64,000 bases of DNA from Bifidobacteriaceae bacterium (lineage in GTDB: Bacteria; Actinomycetota; Actinomycetes; Actinomycetales; WQXJ01), in NCBI GenBank assembly GCA_031270825.1, contig JAISXH010000038.1, positions 1 to 64,000 on the forward strand, in the 5' to 3' direction. The notes under the pieces were generated by a model, which was not told where the DNA came from, ran no database searches, and saw nothing but the letters and a program-made list of their open reading frames with translations. Both the position numbers and the translations under genes were made by a program. Numbering within the stretch: position 1 is the first letter of the stretch; each line of letters begins with the position of its first letter. Positions 24,206 through 33,674 of the stretch are shown one piece after another.

Positions 24206-25632
24206 CCGCGCCCGGCACCGAGAAGCTCAGCCAGGCCGACGCGATCGCGTCGATCGGTCGTTATCAATACGGTTGGCATGATTCGGACGCGGCCGGCAGC
24301 GCCGCCAAGCGCGGTTTGACGCCTGCGGTCGTCAAGGAGATTTCGGGCATCAAGGACGAGCCGGCCTGGATGTTGGAGAACCGGCTGAAAGCGCTGAAGC
24401 TGTTTGAGAAGAAGCCGCTGCCGCTGTGGGGCGCCGAGTTGGCCGACATCGACTTCGACACCATCAAGTACTCCGTCCGCCCCGTCGACCGGCCCGCCAC
24501 CAGCTGGGACGCGCTGCCGGAAGAGATCAAGCGGACTTACGACCGGTTGGGCATCCCGGAAGCGGAGAAACAGCGGCTGGTGGCCGGAGTGGCCGCCCAG
24601 TACGAATCCGAAGTCGTTTACCATCAAATCCGCGATGACCTCGCTAAACAGGGCGTGGTTTTTCTGGACACCGACACTGGTTTGAAAGAGTATCCAGAAC
24701 TGTTCGAGCAGTATTTCGGGACCATTGTTCCGGCCGGCGACAACAAGTTCGCCGCCCTGAACACCGCCGTCTGGTCTGGCGGCTCGTTCATCTACGTGCC
24801 GCCCGGCGTGCAGGTGAGCATCCCGTTGCAGGCCTATTTCCGCATCAACACCGAGAACATGGGCCAGTTCGAACGGACGCTCATAATCGCGGACGAGGGC
24901 GCCTACGTTCATTACGTCGAAGGCTGCACCGCGCCGATCTATCAGAGCGACTCGTTGCACGCGGCGGTGGTGGAGATCATTGTCAAGCGGAATGCCCGGG
25001 TCCGCTACACCACCATCCAGAACTGGTCCACCAATGTCTACAACTTGGTGACCAAGCGCACCCGGGTGGAAGCGGGCGGCACCATGGAATGGGTGGACGG
25101 CAATATCGGCTCGAAGGTGTCGATGAAATACCCGGCCTGCGTGTTGGCCGGGCCCCACGCGCGCGGGGAGACCCTGTCGATCGCCTTCGCCGGGCAGGGA
25201 CAGCACCAGGACACGGGCGCCAAGATGGTCCATGATGCCCCCGACACCTCGTCGTCGATAGTCTCGAAGTCCATTTCTCGCGGTGGCGGGCGCACTTCCT
25301 ACCGGGGTTTGGTCCAAATCAACGACGGCGCCGAGCGGGCTAAGTCCAACGTCATTTGTGACGCCCTGCTGGTGGATGACATTTCCCGCACCGACACTTA
25401 TCCCTATGTCGATGTGCGTGAAGATGACGTCACTATGGGCCATGAGGCGACTGTGTCGAAGGTTTCTGAGGATCAATTGTTCTACTTGATGTCGCGGGGG
25501 CTGGCGGAGGCGGAAGCCATGGCCATGATCGTGCGCGGGTTCGTCGAGCCGATCGCCCGCGAATTGCCGATGGAGTATGCCTTGGAGCTGAACCGTTTGA
25601 TCGAATTGCAGATGGAAGGATCGGTCGGCTAA
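24202..25632 (+). CDS. sufB: Fe-S cluster assembly scaffold subunit SufB
   Basis: 476 residues, full length for SufB. Typical blocks are seen: [12 protein letters not shown]-type [38 protein letters not shown] (with the functional Cys), [12 protein letters not shown], and the late [17 protein letters not shown]. With SufC and SufD it forms the scaffold on which [Fe-S] clusters are built from sulfur delivered by SufS/SufU. Its start overlaps the sufR stop and its stop directly abuts the sufD start, so translation is coupled. The start choice is supported by GGAGATCT just upstream. Confidence 0.97.
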   Translation: MTAPGTEKLSQADAIASIGRYQYGWHDSDAAGSAAKRGLTPAVVKEISGIKDEPAWMLENRLKALKLFEKKPLPLWGAELADIDFDTIKYSVRPVDRPATSWDALPEEIKRTYDRLGIPEAEKQRLVAGVAAQYESEVVYHQIRDDLAKQGVVFLDTDTGLKEYPELFEQYFGTIVPAGDNKFAALNTAVWSGGSFIYVPPGVQVSIPLQAYFRINTENMGQFERTLIIADEGAYVHYVEGCTAPIYQSDSLHAAVVEIIVKRNARVRYTTIQNWSTNVYNLVTKRTRVEAGGTMEWVDGNIGSKVSMKYPACVLAGPHARGETLSIAFAGQGQHQDTGAKMVHDAPDTSSSIVSKSISRGGGRTSYRGLVQINDGAERAKSNVICDALLVDDISRTDTYPYVDVREDDVTMGHEATVSKVSEDQLFYLMSRGLAEAEAMAMIVRGFVEPIARELPMEYALELNRLIELQMEGSVG

Positions 25633-26793
25633 ATGGGGATCGACACCAAATCTCGGGGCACGCGCCTGGCGTCATTCGACCTGACGGATTTCCCCATGCC
25701 CACGGGCCGCGAGGAGGAGTGGCGTTTCACGCCGGTGCGCGACTTGGCGGATTTGCTGCTGGACGACTTGGCCGCGGAGGTCGTGGTCCAGGTCCAGGGT
25801 CCGCTCGGGTCTGGCGTCACGGTTGAGGTGGTCGGCCGGGATCATCCCGCCATCGGCCTGGCGCCGGCGCCGGGGGACCGGGTGGCGGCGGCGGCCTGGG
25901 CCGCGGCCGAGAGCGCCACCTTGGTCACGCTCAACGCCGGGAAGGTCGAAGACGGCGTCACCGTGGTGCGTGTGATCGGCTCTGACGGCTCGACGCCGGC
26001 GCGCCCGTCGGCGCTGCATCTGGCGATCCTGGCCAAGGCGGGCGCCCGGGGGACCGTGTTGTTGGAGCACACCGGGCTGGCCCATCTGACCCAAGGCGTC
26101 GAGATCGTCCTGGAAGAGGGCGCGGATATCACCGTGATCTCAGTCCACGATTGGGCTGACGGCTCAATCCAGGCCGCCTCACACCGGGTCAGACTGGCTC
26201 AAGACGCCCACCTCAAACACGCTGTGGTGGCCTTGGGCGGAGCGCTGGTCCGCCTCACGGAGCAGTTCGAGCTGGCCGGCCCAGGCGCGAGCCTGGACGC
26301 GCTCGGCATCAACGTGACCGATTCCGGCCAGCATCACGAAGCCCAGCTATTCGTTGACCACGCGGCGGCGAACTGCCGCTCTCGCGTCGCTTACAAAGGC
26401 GCCCTGTTGGGGCCGCTGGCGCGCTCGGTGTGGATCGGCGACGTGCTGATCAGGTCCCGAGCCGAAGGCACCGACACCTATGAGTTGAACCGCAACTTGG
26501 TGCTGTCCAAGGGCGCCCGCGCCGACTCGGTGCCGAACCTGGAGATCGAGACCGGGCAGATCCTGGGCGCCGGGCACGCCAGCGCCACCGGACGGTTCGA
26601 CGAGGAGCAGCTCTTCTATCTCCAATCGCGGGGCATACCGGAGGAACTGGCCCGCTCGCTGGTGGTGCACGCCTTCTTCGCCGAGTTGATCGACCAGATA
26701 GGCGTGCTGGGAGAGATCAAGGACGCTTTGAAAATGGCGGTCGATTCCAAACTGGACCAACGCAGCAATCACAATCAACGGAGGAGCCAATGA
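25633..26793 (+). CDS. sufD: Fe-S cluster assembly subunit SufD
   Basis: 386 residues, a paralogue of SufB with the same beta-helix core. It begins with the SufD-like DFPMPTGREEEWRFTPVRDL and shares the late GHASATGRFDEEQLFYLQSR block with SufB. SufD partners SufB and SufC in the SufBC2D complex, where it helps bring in iron. The ATG follows the sufB TAA without a gap, and the stop overlaps the Rieske gene (ATGA). Order and length are ordinary for actinobacterial suf operons. Confidence 0.95.
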   Translation: MGIDTKSRGTRLASFDLTDFPMPTGREEEWRFTPVRDLADLLLDDLAAEVVVQVQGPLGSGVTVEVVGRDHPAIGLAPAPGDRVAAAAWAAAESATLVTLNAGKVEDGVTVVRVIGSDGSTPARPSALHLAILAKAGARGTVLLEHTGLAHLTQGVEIVLEEGADITVISVHDWADGSIQAASHRVRLAQDAHLKHAVVALGGALVRLTEQFELAGPGASLDALGINVTDSGQHHEAQLFVDHAAANCRSRVAYKGALLGPLARSVWIGDVLIRSRAEGTDTYELNRNLVLSKGARADSVPNLEIETGQILGAGHASATGRFDEEQLFYLQSRGIPEELARSLVVHAFFAELIDQIGVLGEIKDALKMAVDSKLDQRSNHNQRRSQ

Positions 26794-27152
26794 CAGCCCT
26801 TGTCGTCGCCGACGCGGCGGAGGTCGGACCCGGCGAAGTCAAGTCGGTCCAGGTGCGCCTGGGCCCCGAGCCGGCCGTGATCGGACCGCCGCAGGAGCAG
26901 GGGCCGCCGGGCACCACTGCGATCGTGGTGGCGCACACCGAGGCCGGCGAGTGGTACGCCATCGGCGATGTCTGCTCGCATGGTCCGGTGCTGTTGTCGG
27001 AGGGCGAGTTCGACGGCTGCACGCTGGAATGCTGGGGGCACGGCTCGCGTTTCGACCTGGCCAACGGCGAGCCGGAGAACTTGCCGGCCGATCAGCCGGT
27101 GCCGACCTATCCGGTCTTTGTCGAGGACGGCCAGGTGGTGATCCACCTATGA
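26790..27152 (+). CDS. Rieske-type non-heme ferredoxin of the SUF operon
   Basis: 120 residues with both halves of the Rieske [2Fe-2S] motif: CSHGPVLL (Cys-x-His) and CWGHGSRFDL (Cys-x2-His). It resembles the small ferredoxin subunits of bacterial dioxygenases, and a homologue sits at this place in many actinobacterial suf operons. It may pass electrons to the assembly machinery or to target proteins; that role is inferred from position. The ATG overlaps the sufD stop by four bases, and the TGA stop overlaps a further small reading frame (27149). Confidence 0.93.
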   Translation: MTALVVADAAEVGPGEVKSVQVRLGPEPAVIGPPQEQGPPGTTAIVVAHTEAGEWYAIGDVCSHGPVLLSEGEFDGCTLECWGHGSRFDLANGEPENLPADQPVPTYPVFVEDGQVVIHL

Positions 27153-27295
27153 CCCAAGGCCAAGCAGGAAGCAGCGCTCATTTGGCGCCGCCAAGAACGG
27201 GGACGGTCCTGGCCGCAGCGCGGGGCGGTCTTGGTGACGCGGGGGCGGCCGCGGCCACCGCGGCGCCCCACGGCGATTGGAGGAACAGCCGATGA
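27149..27295 (+). CDS. Micro-ORF coupled between the Rieske gene and sufC, 48 residues
   Basis: ATG 27149 overlaps the Rieske stop (ATGA), and the TGA at 27293-27295 overlaps the sufC ATG at 27292 in the same manner. The frame therefore exactly bridges the only gap in the operon. The product is Ala/Gly-rich with a Leu-Ala-Ala-Ala-Arg middle and ends HGDWRNSR. There is no known domain. It may be a true small protein, or a translated spacer that keeps ribosomes moving into sufC. sufC also has its own GGAGGAAC site inside this frame. Confidence 0.4.
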   Translation: MTQGQAGSSAHLAPPRTGTVLAAARGGLGDAGAAAATAAPHGDWRNSR

Positions 27296-28047
27296 CCACG
27301 CTTGAGATACGCGATCTGCATGTCAGCGTCGACACGCCGGAGGGCGACAAGCCGATTCTGAAGGGTGTGGACCTGACCATCGGCTCGAATCAGACCCATG
27401 CCATCATGGGGCCGAACGGCTCCGGCAAATCGACGCTGGCCTATTCCTTGGCTGGTCACCCCAAGTATCGGGTGACCAGTGGCAGCGTGCTGCTGGACGG
27501 CCAGGACCTCTTGGCCATGACCGTTGACGAACGCGCGCGGGCGGGGTTGTTCCTGGCCATGCAGTATCCGGTCGAGGTCCCCGGCGTGACGGAGGCGAAC
27601 TTCCTGCGCACCGCCAAGACGGCTGTCTCCGGGCAGGCGCCGCCGTTGCGGGCGTGGATCAAGGAAGTCGCCGCCGCGATGGAGGCGCTGCGATTCGACC
27701 CGGAATTCCAGGAGCGTTCGGTCAACGAGGGATTCTCCGGCGGCGAGAAGAAGCGCAATGAGATCCTCCAAATGGAGTTGCTGAAGCCCAAGATCGCCAT
27801 CCTCGATGAGACCGATTCCGGGCTCGATGTGGATGCCCTCAGGGTGGTGGCTGAGGGCGTCAACCGCGCCCAGGCCGCCACTGGCGCGGGCGTGATGCTG
27901 ATCACGCACTACACCCGCATACTGGATTACATCACGCCGGACTTCGTTCATGTGTTCGTGGCCGGAAGGGTGGCGGAAGAAGGCGGTCCGGATCTGGCCG
28001 CCCGGCTGGAGGCAGAGGGATATGACCGTTTCCTTAGCGCCGACTGA
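27292..28047 (+). CDS. sufC: Fe-S cluster assembly ATPase SufC
   Basis: 251 residues from ATG 27292, chosen because GGAGGAACAGCCG precedes it; an upstream in-frame GTG-type start would add five residues. It is a single ABC ATPase domain with Walker A MGPNGSGKSTLAYSL, the SufC-type signature GFSGGEKKRNEILQM and Walker B IAILDETDSGLD. It drives shape changes in SufBC2D; it is not a transporter. The 3' end overlaps sufS by 26 bp. The motif set is diagnostic. Confidence 0.97.
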   Translation: MTTLEIRDLHVSVDTPEGDKPILKGVDLTIGSNQTHAIMGPNGSGKSTLAYSLAGHPKYRVTSGSVLLDGQDLLAMTVDERARAGLFLAMQYPVEVPGVTEANFLRTAKTAVSGQAPPLRAWIKEVAAAMEALRFDPEFQERSVNEGFSGGEKKRNEILQMELLKPKIAILDETDSGLDVDALRVVAEGVNRAQAATGAGVMLITHYTRILDYITPDFVHVFVAGRVAEEGGPDLAARLEAEGYDRFLSAD

Positions 28048-29359
28048 CCAGGAACTGGCCGCCATTCGGGCGGATTTCCCGATCCTCGGCCGGCGCCTGA
28101 TCACACCGGCGGAGGAGGCCTTCTACCAGCCGTCCGCCCCAGAAGGCGGCGGCGCCAAGCTGGTCTATCTGGACAGCGGCGCGACCGCGCAGCGGCCGCG
28201 GGTGGTGCTGGACGCCATGCGCGACTTCTCGGAGAACCACAACGCCGCCGTCCACCGCGGCGCGCACGCCCTGGCCAGCGAGGCGACCGAGGCCTTCGAA
28301 GGCGCTCGCGAGTCGATCGCGGCCTTTGTCGGCGCCGAGGCGGGTGAACTGGTCTTCACCTCTGGCGCCACCGGCGCGATCAACTTGTTGACAGCCGCGC
28401 TGGGCGCCGCCTCGACCGGGCGCGGCCAGGGCCTGGGCCGGCGCTTCGCGATCCTGCCGGGCGACCGGATCGTGGTCACCCAGGCCGAGCATCACTCCAA
28501 TCTGGTCCCCTGGCAAGAGTTGGCGGCTCGCACCGGAGCGGAGCTGGCCTGGCTGAGGGTGGGGGCTGACGGCCGGCTGCGGTTGGACGATCTTGAGGGC
28601 GTCATCAATCCGCGCACCCGCGTGATGGCCTTCACGCATGCGTCCAACGTCACTGGCGCCATCAGCGACGTCGCCGCGATCACAGCGGCCGCTCGCCGCG
28701 TCGGGGCTTTCACCGTGCTCGATGCCGCCCAGACCGTTCCCCACCAGCCGGTCGATCTGCCCGCCTTGGGGGTGGATTTCGCGGCCTTCTCGGCCCACAA
28801 GATGCTCGGCCCGAACGGCATCGGCGGGCTTTATGGACGCGCCGAGTTGCTGGAGGCGCTGCCGCCCGGCTTCACCGGCGGCTCGATGGTTGAGATCGTG
28901 ACCATGCGGGATGCGACCTTCCTGCCGCCGCCGCACCGCTTCGAGGCCGGCACCCAGGCGGTCACCCAGGCGATCGGCTGGGCGGCGGCCGTCGGCTACC
29001 TGTCCCATCTGGGCATGGAGCGGATCGCCGCCCACGAACACGAGTTGACCGTGCGGCTGCTTGATGCCCTGGCCACTTTGGAGGGCGTGCGCGTTTTGGG
29101 CCCGGCCGAGGCCCAAGACCGCCTTGGCGCGGTCGCGGTTGACGTGGCCGGCGTCCACGCCCATGACGTCGGCCAGTACCTGGACGCCCAGGGCATCGCG
29201 ATCCGGGTGGGCCACCATTGCGCCCAGCCGATCCACCGCGCGCTCGGCGTTCAAGCCTCGACCCGGGCCTCGCTGGCGCTGTACAACACGGCCGACGAGA
29301 TCGACCGATTCGTCGCCGCGCTGGGCGAGGTGCGCGGCTATTTCGGGGCGGCCGGATGA
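28022..29359 (+). CDS. sufS: SufS cysteine desulfurase
   Basis: 445 residues, class V PLP enzyme. The PLP lysine is Lys260 in FSAHKMLGPNGIGG and the catalytic cysteine is Cys400 in RVGHHCAQPIH, the group II pattern. It removes sulfur from cysteine as a persulfide and hands it to SufU. The N-terminal region is a little longer than usual, with an insertion (about 26-44) before YLDSGATAQRP. ATG 28022 lies inside the sufC end behind GAGGCAGAGGG, so the two are translationally coupled. The stop overlaps sufU (ATGA). Confidence 0.96.
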   Translation: MTVSLAPTDQELAAIRADFPILGRRLITPAEEAFYQPSAPEGGGAKLVYLDSGATAQRPRVVLDAMRDFSENHNAAVHRGAHALASEATEAFEGARESIAAFVGAEAGELVFTSGATGAINLLTAALGAASTGRGQGLGRRFAILPGDRIVVTQAEHHSNLVPWQELAARTGAELAWLRVGADGRLRLDDLEGVINPRTRVMAFTHASNVTGAISDVAAITAAARRVGAFTVLDAAQTVPHQPVDLPALGVDFAAFSAHKMLGPNGIGGLYGRAELLEALPPGFTGGSMVEIVTMRDATFLPPPHRFEAGTQAVTQAIGWAAAVGYLSHLGMERIAAHEHELTVRLLDALATLEGVRVLGPAEAQDRLGAVAVDVAGVHAHDVGQYLDAQGIAIRVGHHCAQPIHRALGVQASTRASLALYNTADEIDRFVAALGEVRGYFGAAG

Positions 29360-29862
29360 GTTCGCTGGACCTGATGTACCAAGAGCTGATCATGGATCAC
29401 GCTCGCCATCCCCACGGCCGTGGCCTGGCCGAGGACTTCGACGGCGAGTCTTTCCAGGTCAACCCGACCTGCGGCGACCGCGTTCAGTTGCGCGTCCACC
29501 TGGCCCCGCCCGCCGGCCCGGGCGCGGCGGGCGAGCCAGTAGTGGCCAGGATCAGTTGGGACGGGCAGGGCTGCTCTATCTCCGCGGCCTCGGCCTCGAT
29601 GATGAAAGACCTGGCCGAAGGCAAGACTCTGAGCCACGTGGCCCAGCTTGGCGACGCCTTCGGCGAACTCATGCGTTCGCGTGGGAAGGGGATCGACGGC
29701 GCCCAGGCCGATCTCCTAGAGGACGCCATCTCGCTGGAGGGCGTTTCGCGTTACCCCATGCGGGTCAAGTGCGCTCTGCTCGGCTGGATGGCTCTGAAGG
29801 ACGCCGTCGCCAAGGCTGTCGTCGGAGACGACAGCCCGGCCCACATACCGGAAGGGATCTGA
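29356..29862 (+). CDS. sufU: SufU sulfurtransferase/scaffold
   Basis: 168 residues, IscU/SufU family. It opens LYQE-like DLMYQELIMDHARHPHGRG and has the three cysteines NPTCGD, GQGCSISAAS and VKCALLGW that bind zinc in SufU, with the SufU-specific insertion between the second and third. It accepts persulfide sulfur from SufS by a zinc-ligand swap. It starts inside the sufS stop codon. The gene context leaves little doubt. Confidence 0.95.
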   Translation: MSSLDLMYQELIMDHARHPHGRGLAEDFDGESFQVNPTCGDRVQLRVHLAPPAGPGAAGEPVVARISWDGQGCSISAASASMMKDLAEGKTLSHVAQLGDAFGELMRSRGKGIDGAQADLLEDAISLEGVSRYPMRVKCALLGWMALKDAVAKAVVGDDSPAHIPEGI

Positions 29863-29867
29863 TCGAC

Positions 29868-30350
29868 GTGACGCCATCGCCTTACACCTCCAGTGATTTC
29901 GTGCCGCCGCCGGCCACCAGAGACCAGGCCCAGGACGCCGCCGAGCGCCCGGCCGGCCTGGAAACGGAAGGCGACCAGACGGCATCGGGCAATGAGAAGG
30001 CTGGTGGGGAGTTGCCGACCGAATGCCCGCAGTCGCCGGCCTGGCCGAGCGCGGCGGACGTGGAAGAGGCCCTGCGCGACGTGATCGACCCGGAGTTGGG
30101 CATCAACGTGGTGGACTTGGGCCTGCTCTACGGCGTGACGATCGACCCGCAGGGGCGGGCGGTGGTCGACATGACGTTGACCTCGGCGGCGTGTCCGCTG
30201 ACCGGCCTGATCGAGTCGCAGGCGGCGGCCGCGCTGGAGGGCCTGGTGGCGGACACCCGGATCAACTGGGTCTGGTCGCCGCCTTGGGGTCCGGATCGGA
30301 TCACCGCCGACGGCCGCGAGCAACTGCGGGCGATCGGCTTCAACGTCTAA
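29868..30350 (+). CDS. sufT: SufT/MIP18-type metal-sulfur cluster maturation protein (DUF59)
   Basis: 160 residues from GTG 29868 behind GGAAGGGATC. An acidic, low-complexity N-terminus (about 60 residues) precedes a DUF59 domain: VEEALRDVIDPELGINVVDLGL, then MTLTSAACPLTGLIESQ with the conserved cysteine and VWSPPWGPDRIT. Proteins of this family help mature Fe-S enzymes and close most actinobacterial suf operons. The long N-terminal extension is unusual and looks disordered. It ends the operon. Confidence 0.9.
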   Translation: MTPSPYTSSDFVPPPATRDQAQDAAERPAGLETEGDQTASGNEKAGGELPTECPQSPAWPSAADVEEALRDVIDPELGINVVDLGLLYGVTIDPQGRAVVDMTLTSAACPLTGLIESQAAAALEGLVADTRINWVWSPPWGPDRITADGREQLRAIGFNV

Positions 30351-30446
30351 ACGGATCGCGGGTCCGTCCCCGGGTTGATGGACACCGGAGTCTTCGTCGC
30401 CGGGCCCACGCCCGGAGGCGGTCAGGCGCCCCGCCGCCAGCCCGGG

Positions 30447-30478
30447 TAGAATTGGCACTTCGACTGGTCGAGTGCCAA
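30447..30478 (+). promoter_or_regulatory. CIRCE operator overlapping a TAGAAT -10 box (hrcA promoter)
   Basis: TTGGCACTT (30452-30460), nine bases, then GAGTGCCAA (30470-30478): the 9-N9-9 inverted repeat bound by HrcA, with one mismatch between arms. The -10 box TAGAAT (30447-30452) abuts it, so HrcA bound here would block transcription of its own gene and dnaJ. The other DNA in 30351-30598 shows no gene. Confidence 0.88.
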
Positions 30479-30598
30479 CCGTGCCAAAGCGACGGACGTC
30501 AAAGTCCCCGAACACGGTCAGACCCGGCCGGGGAGCGGCGCTGGCGGGGGGCGCGCCGGAAGGCCGTGTGCTAGCAGACTTGGAAGTGGGTGACGTCA

Positions 30599-31612
30599 AT
30601 GCTGGATGACCGCAGACTGGCGGTGCTCAGGGCGATCATTGAGGACTACGTGTCGACCGGCGAGCCGGTCGGATCGCGGGGCTTGGTGGAACGTCATCAT
30701 CTCAGCGTCTCGCCGGCCACGATTCGCAACGACATGGCCGTCTTGGAGGAGGCCGGGCTGATCACCCAGCCCCACACCTCGGCTGGACGGGTGCCGACCG
30801 ATGCCGGCTATCGCTTGTTCGTGGACCAGCTGGCGACGGTCAAACCGCTTTCGGCGGCGGAACGACGTGCCATCCAGACCCTGCTTGACGGCCCGCTGGA
30901 CCTGGATCAGATCGTCTCGCGGGCGGTGCGCGCGCTGGCCCAGCTGACCCACCAGGTGGCGGTGATCCAGTATCCGTCCTTGCGGATGACTCGGGTCCGG
31001 CACATCGAATTGGTCGAATTGGCGCCGGCCCGCTGTCTGCTGGTCATGATCACCGACGCCGGCCGGGTGGAGCAGCGTTTCATCGAGTTGCCCGTGCCGC
31101 TGGGGGCGGAGACGGCGGCGGTGCTGCGCTCCCGGCTGAACGAGGCCACCGCCGGGCCCTCGCTGGAAGACGCCTTCGAGGACTTGGACGGACTGTGGCT
31201 CGGCTTCTCCGAAGAGGTCAGGCCGGCCGTGCGGGCGGTGGTGGAGCGGCTGAAGGAAATCCCCAAGGCCGGCTATCAAGAACGCTTCGTGCTGGCCGGC
31301 ACCTCGAATCTGGCTCGCTCCTCAGCCGATTTCTCCAGCTTCATGCCGGTGCTGGAGGCGATCGAGGAACAAGTGGTGCTGCTGAAGTTGTTGACCGAGC
31401 TGTCGGCGGATTCGGGTCAGATCGCGGTCCGGATCGGCCATGAGACCACCCAGGCGGGCCTGGAGGAGACCTCCTTGGTGGCGGCAGGATACGGGCCGGG
31501 CCGGACAGTCGCTAATCTAGGGGTGCTGGGCCCCACCCGAATGGACTACCCTGGCTCGATCGCGGTGGTCCGCGCAATTGCCTTATACCTTTCACGCATA
31601 CTGGCCGCCTAG
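30599..31612 (+). CDS. hrcA: Heat-inducible transcription repressor HrcA
   Basis: 337 residues from ATG 30599 ([18 protein letters not shown]); a GTG nine bases earlier is possible. The N-terminal winged helix has [20 protein letters not shown], and the central and C-terminal parts have the HrcA domain ([41 protein letters not shown]). HrcA represses chaperone genes through the CIRCE element and loses activity on heat shock. A CIRCE copy lies in its own promoter, and dnaJ follows 83 bp downstream, the standard actinobacterial hrcA-dnaJ pair. Confidence 0.96.
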   Translation: MLDDRRLAVLRAIIEDYVSTGEPVGSRGLVERHHLSVSPATIRNDMAVLEEAGLITQPHTSAGRVPTDAGYRLFVDQLATVKPLSAAERRAIQTLLDGPLDLDQIVSRAVRALAQLTHQVAVIQYPSLRMTRVRHIELVELAPARCLLVMITDAGRVEQRFIELPVPLGAETAAVLRSRLNEATAGPSLEDAFEDLDGLWLGFSEEVRPAVRAVVERLKEIPKAGYQERFVLAGTSNLARSSADFSSFMPVLEAIEEQVVLLKLLTELSADSGQIAVRIGHETTQAGLEETSLVAAGYGPGRTVANLGVLGPTRMDYPGSIAVVRAIALYLSRILAA

Positions 31613-31695
31613 CGCGGCCGAACGGGACCGAGATTCGCCGGCGGGGAGAGCCGGCGCAGGTTGAAGAGGGACGGAAGACGGGACTGAACTGGATA

Positions 31696-32859
31696 ATGAA
31701 CGACTACTACGCCATCCTTGGGGTCGCCAAGGGCGCCTCGCCGGAAGAGGTCAAGCTGGCGTACCGTAAAGCCAGCCGAAACCATCACCCTGACATCGTT
31801 GGGCACACCCCGCAGGCGGAAGAGGAGTTCAAGCGGATCAACGCCGCTTACGAGGTTCTGTCAGACCCCAAGAAGCGCGAAATGTACGATCTCGGCGTGG
31901 ATCCGCTGGCCCCCGGCGGTGGCCAGGGCGGCGCCCAGGGCGCGGGGCCGTTCGGCTTCTCCGGCTCTTTCGCCGGGTTCGGGGACATTTTCGAAGCCAT
32001 GTTCTCCGCCGCCGCAGGCGGCGCGGCGGGTCAATCAGGTCCCCTCACGCGGGCTTCGCGCGGCCGTGACCAGCTTGAACGCTTGACCGTGGAGCTTGAT
32101 GAGGCGGTTTTTGGCGGCGTCCACGAAGTGTCCTATTCGACCCATCTGACCTGCGCCAGTTGCCAGGGCAGTTGCTGCGCGCCGGGCACGGCGCCAACGC
32201 GCTGTTCGGCCTGCCAGGGCCGGGGCGTGCGCGAACGCCTGGTCCGTTCGCTGCTCGGCACCGTCCGGACGATGGATCCCTGCCGTCAATGCCAGGGTTT
32301 CGGCACCATCATCGCCAGCCCCTGCCCGGAGTGCTCGGGCCAGGGCCGGGTCCGGGGCCAGGCCGCTGTCGAGGTCAATGTTCCCGCTGGTGTGGACACC
32401 GGCAACCGGTTGCGCATGGTCGGCAAGGGCGAGGTCGGCCCGGCCGGCGGTCCGGCCGCGGACTTGTATATCGAGTTCAGGGTCAAGCGCCATCCCGACT
32501 TCATCCGCGACGGCGACAACCTGCTCGCCACCTTGCCGATCCCCATGACCGCGGCCGCGCTTGGCGCCGCGATCGTGATCGAGACGCTGGACGGCCCCCG
32601 TGAGGTGGACGTCAAACCTGGTTCGCAGCCCGGGACGGTCATCACCCTGGAGGGCCTGGGCGCCGGCCGTTTGAACCAGCGCACCCGCGGCGACCTGCGG
32701 GTCGAACTGGATGTCCAGGTTCCGACCGGCCTCGACGATTCTCAGCGCGAACTGCTCCGTCGTCTGGCTTTGGAGCGGCACGAGGAACGCCCTGAAGCTC
32801 GCTTCGCCTCGACCGGAGGGGTGTTCTCGCGTCTCAAGGACAAGCTGACGGGCAAGTGA
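31696..32859 (+). CDS. dnaJ: Chaperone DnaJ (type I, zinc-containing)
   Basis: 387 residues. The J domain spans 1-70 with HPD at 31-33, followed by a Gly/Phe-rich linker (about 75-115), a zinc-binding domain with four CxxC pairs (CASCQG, CSACQG, CRQCQG, CPECSG), and the C-terminal substrate-binding domains. It delivers unfolded proteins to DnaK and stimulates its ATPase. The first zinc module is slightly irregular (CASCQGSCCAPG). As the partner of hrcA it is the DnaJ2-type copy of Actinomycetota, probably controlled by the CIRCE site at 30452. Its stop overlaps rsmE. Confidence 0.96.
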   Translation: MNDYYAILGVAKGASPEEVKLAYRKASRNHHPDIVGHTPQAEEEFKRINAAYEVLSDPKKREMYDLGVDPLAPGGGQGGAQGAGPFGFSGSFAGFGDIFEAMFSAAAGGAAGQSGPLTRASRGRDQLERLTVELDEAVFGGVHEVSYSTHLTCASCQGSCCAPGTAPTRCSACQGRGVRERLVRSLLGTVRTMDPCRQCQGFGTIIASPCPECSGQGRVRGQAAVEVNVPAGVDTGNRLRMVGKGEVGPAGGPAADLYIEFRVKRHPDFIRDGDNLLATLPIPMTAAALGAAIVIETLDGPREVDVKPGSQPGTVITLEGLGAGRLNQRTRGDLRVELDVQVPTGLDDSQRELLRRLALERHEERPEARFASTGGVFSRLKDKLTGK

Positions 32860-33659
32860 CCGCCCCGCTGTTCTGGGCGCCGCCGGCCGAACTGGCCCAG
32901 GCCCGCCCCGGCCACACTTTTACTTTGACGGGCCCGGAGGCCCATCACGCCGTGGCCGTCAAACGTTTACGGGTCGGCGAGTCGGCGTTGTTGTCCGATG
33001 CCGCCGGCCGGCTCGCCCACACCACCGTCCTGGACGTTGTCCCCGGCGCCGCGCCAGCTCTGAGCGTCCTGATCGACGCCATCGAGGACGTGCCCCTGCG
33101 AACGCCCCGCCTGATCCTGGTCCAGGCCCTGACCAAACAGCGCCGCGACGAGGCCGCCGTGGCCGCCGCCACAGCCCTGGGCGTGGACGCCATCATCCCC
33201 TGGCAAGCCGCCCGCTCAGTCGCCCGCTGGCTCGACCCCCCCGCCGCCCTGAGCGCCAAGGCGGCGCAGGGCGCCGAACGCTGGTTGAGTCTGGCCCGCG
33301 CGGAGGCCAAGGTGGCTCGCCGCCCCTGGGTCCCCGAGGTGCTCCGCCCCGCCGATTCGGCGGCCCTGGCAGGCTTGCTGTCCCAGGCGATCGCGGCCGG
33401 ATCAATCGGCGTGGTGCTCCACGAGGACGCCGGGGCGGGCTTGGCTGGCGCGCTGGCCGGACTGCGCCGCCCCGACAGCGCCGCCGCCGCCGTCTACCTC
33501 ATAACCGGCCCGGAGGGCGGCATCTCCAGCGCCGAATTGGCGGCCTTCGCCAAAGCCGGCTGCGTCCAGGCGCGCCTGGGCCCAGAAGTGCTGCGTGCCG
33601 GCCTGGCCGGCCCGGCCGCCCTAGCCGTGTCCAGCCACCTCCTAGCCCGCTGGCCCTAA
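32856..33659 (+). CDS. rsmE: 16S rRNA (uracil-1498-N3)-methyltransferase RsmE
   Basis: 267 residues of the SPOUT family. It starts at the GTG overlapping the dnaJ stop (GTGA). The N-terminal PUA-like part has GPEAHHAVAVKRLRVGE, and the knot region has VQALTKQRRDEAAVAAATAL, LITGPEGGISSAELAAF and LGPEVLRAGLAGPAAL. It methylates N3 of U1498 in 16S rRNA using SAM. The final motif reads LRAGLA where LRTETA is usual, so it is mildly diverged. Its position after dnaJ is conserved in the phylum. A family B repeat block follows 16 bp after the stop. Confidence 0.93.
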   Translation: MTAPLFWAPPAELAQARPGHTFTLTGPEAHHAVAVKRLRVGESALLSDAAGRLAHTTVLDVVPGAAPALSVLIDAIEDVPLRTPRLILVQALTKQRRDEAAVAAATALGVDAIIPWQAARSVARWLDPPAALSAKAAQGAERWLSLARAEAKVARRPWVPEVLRPADSAALAGLLSQAIAAGSIGVVLHEDAGAGLAGALAGLRRPDSAAAAVYLITGPEGGISSAELAAFAKAGCVQARLGPEVLRAGLAGPAALAVSSHLLARWP

Positions 33660-33674
33660 CCATCCCCCACGCAA

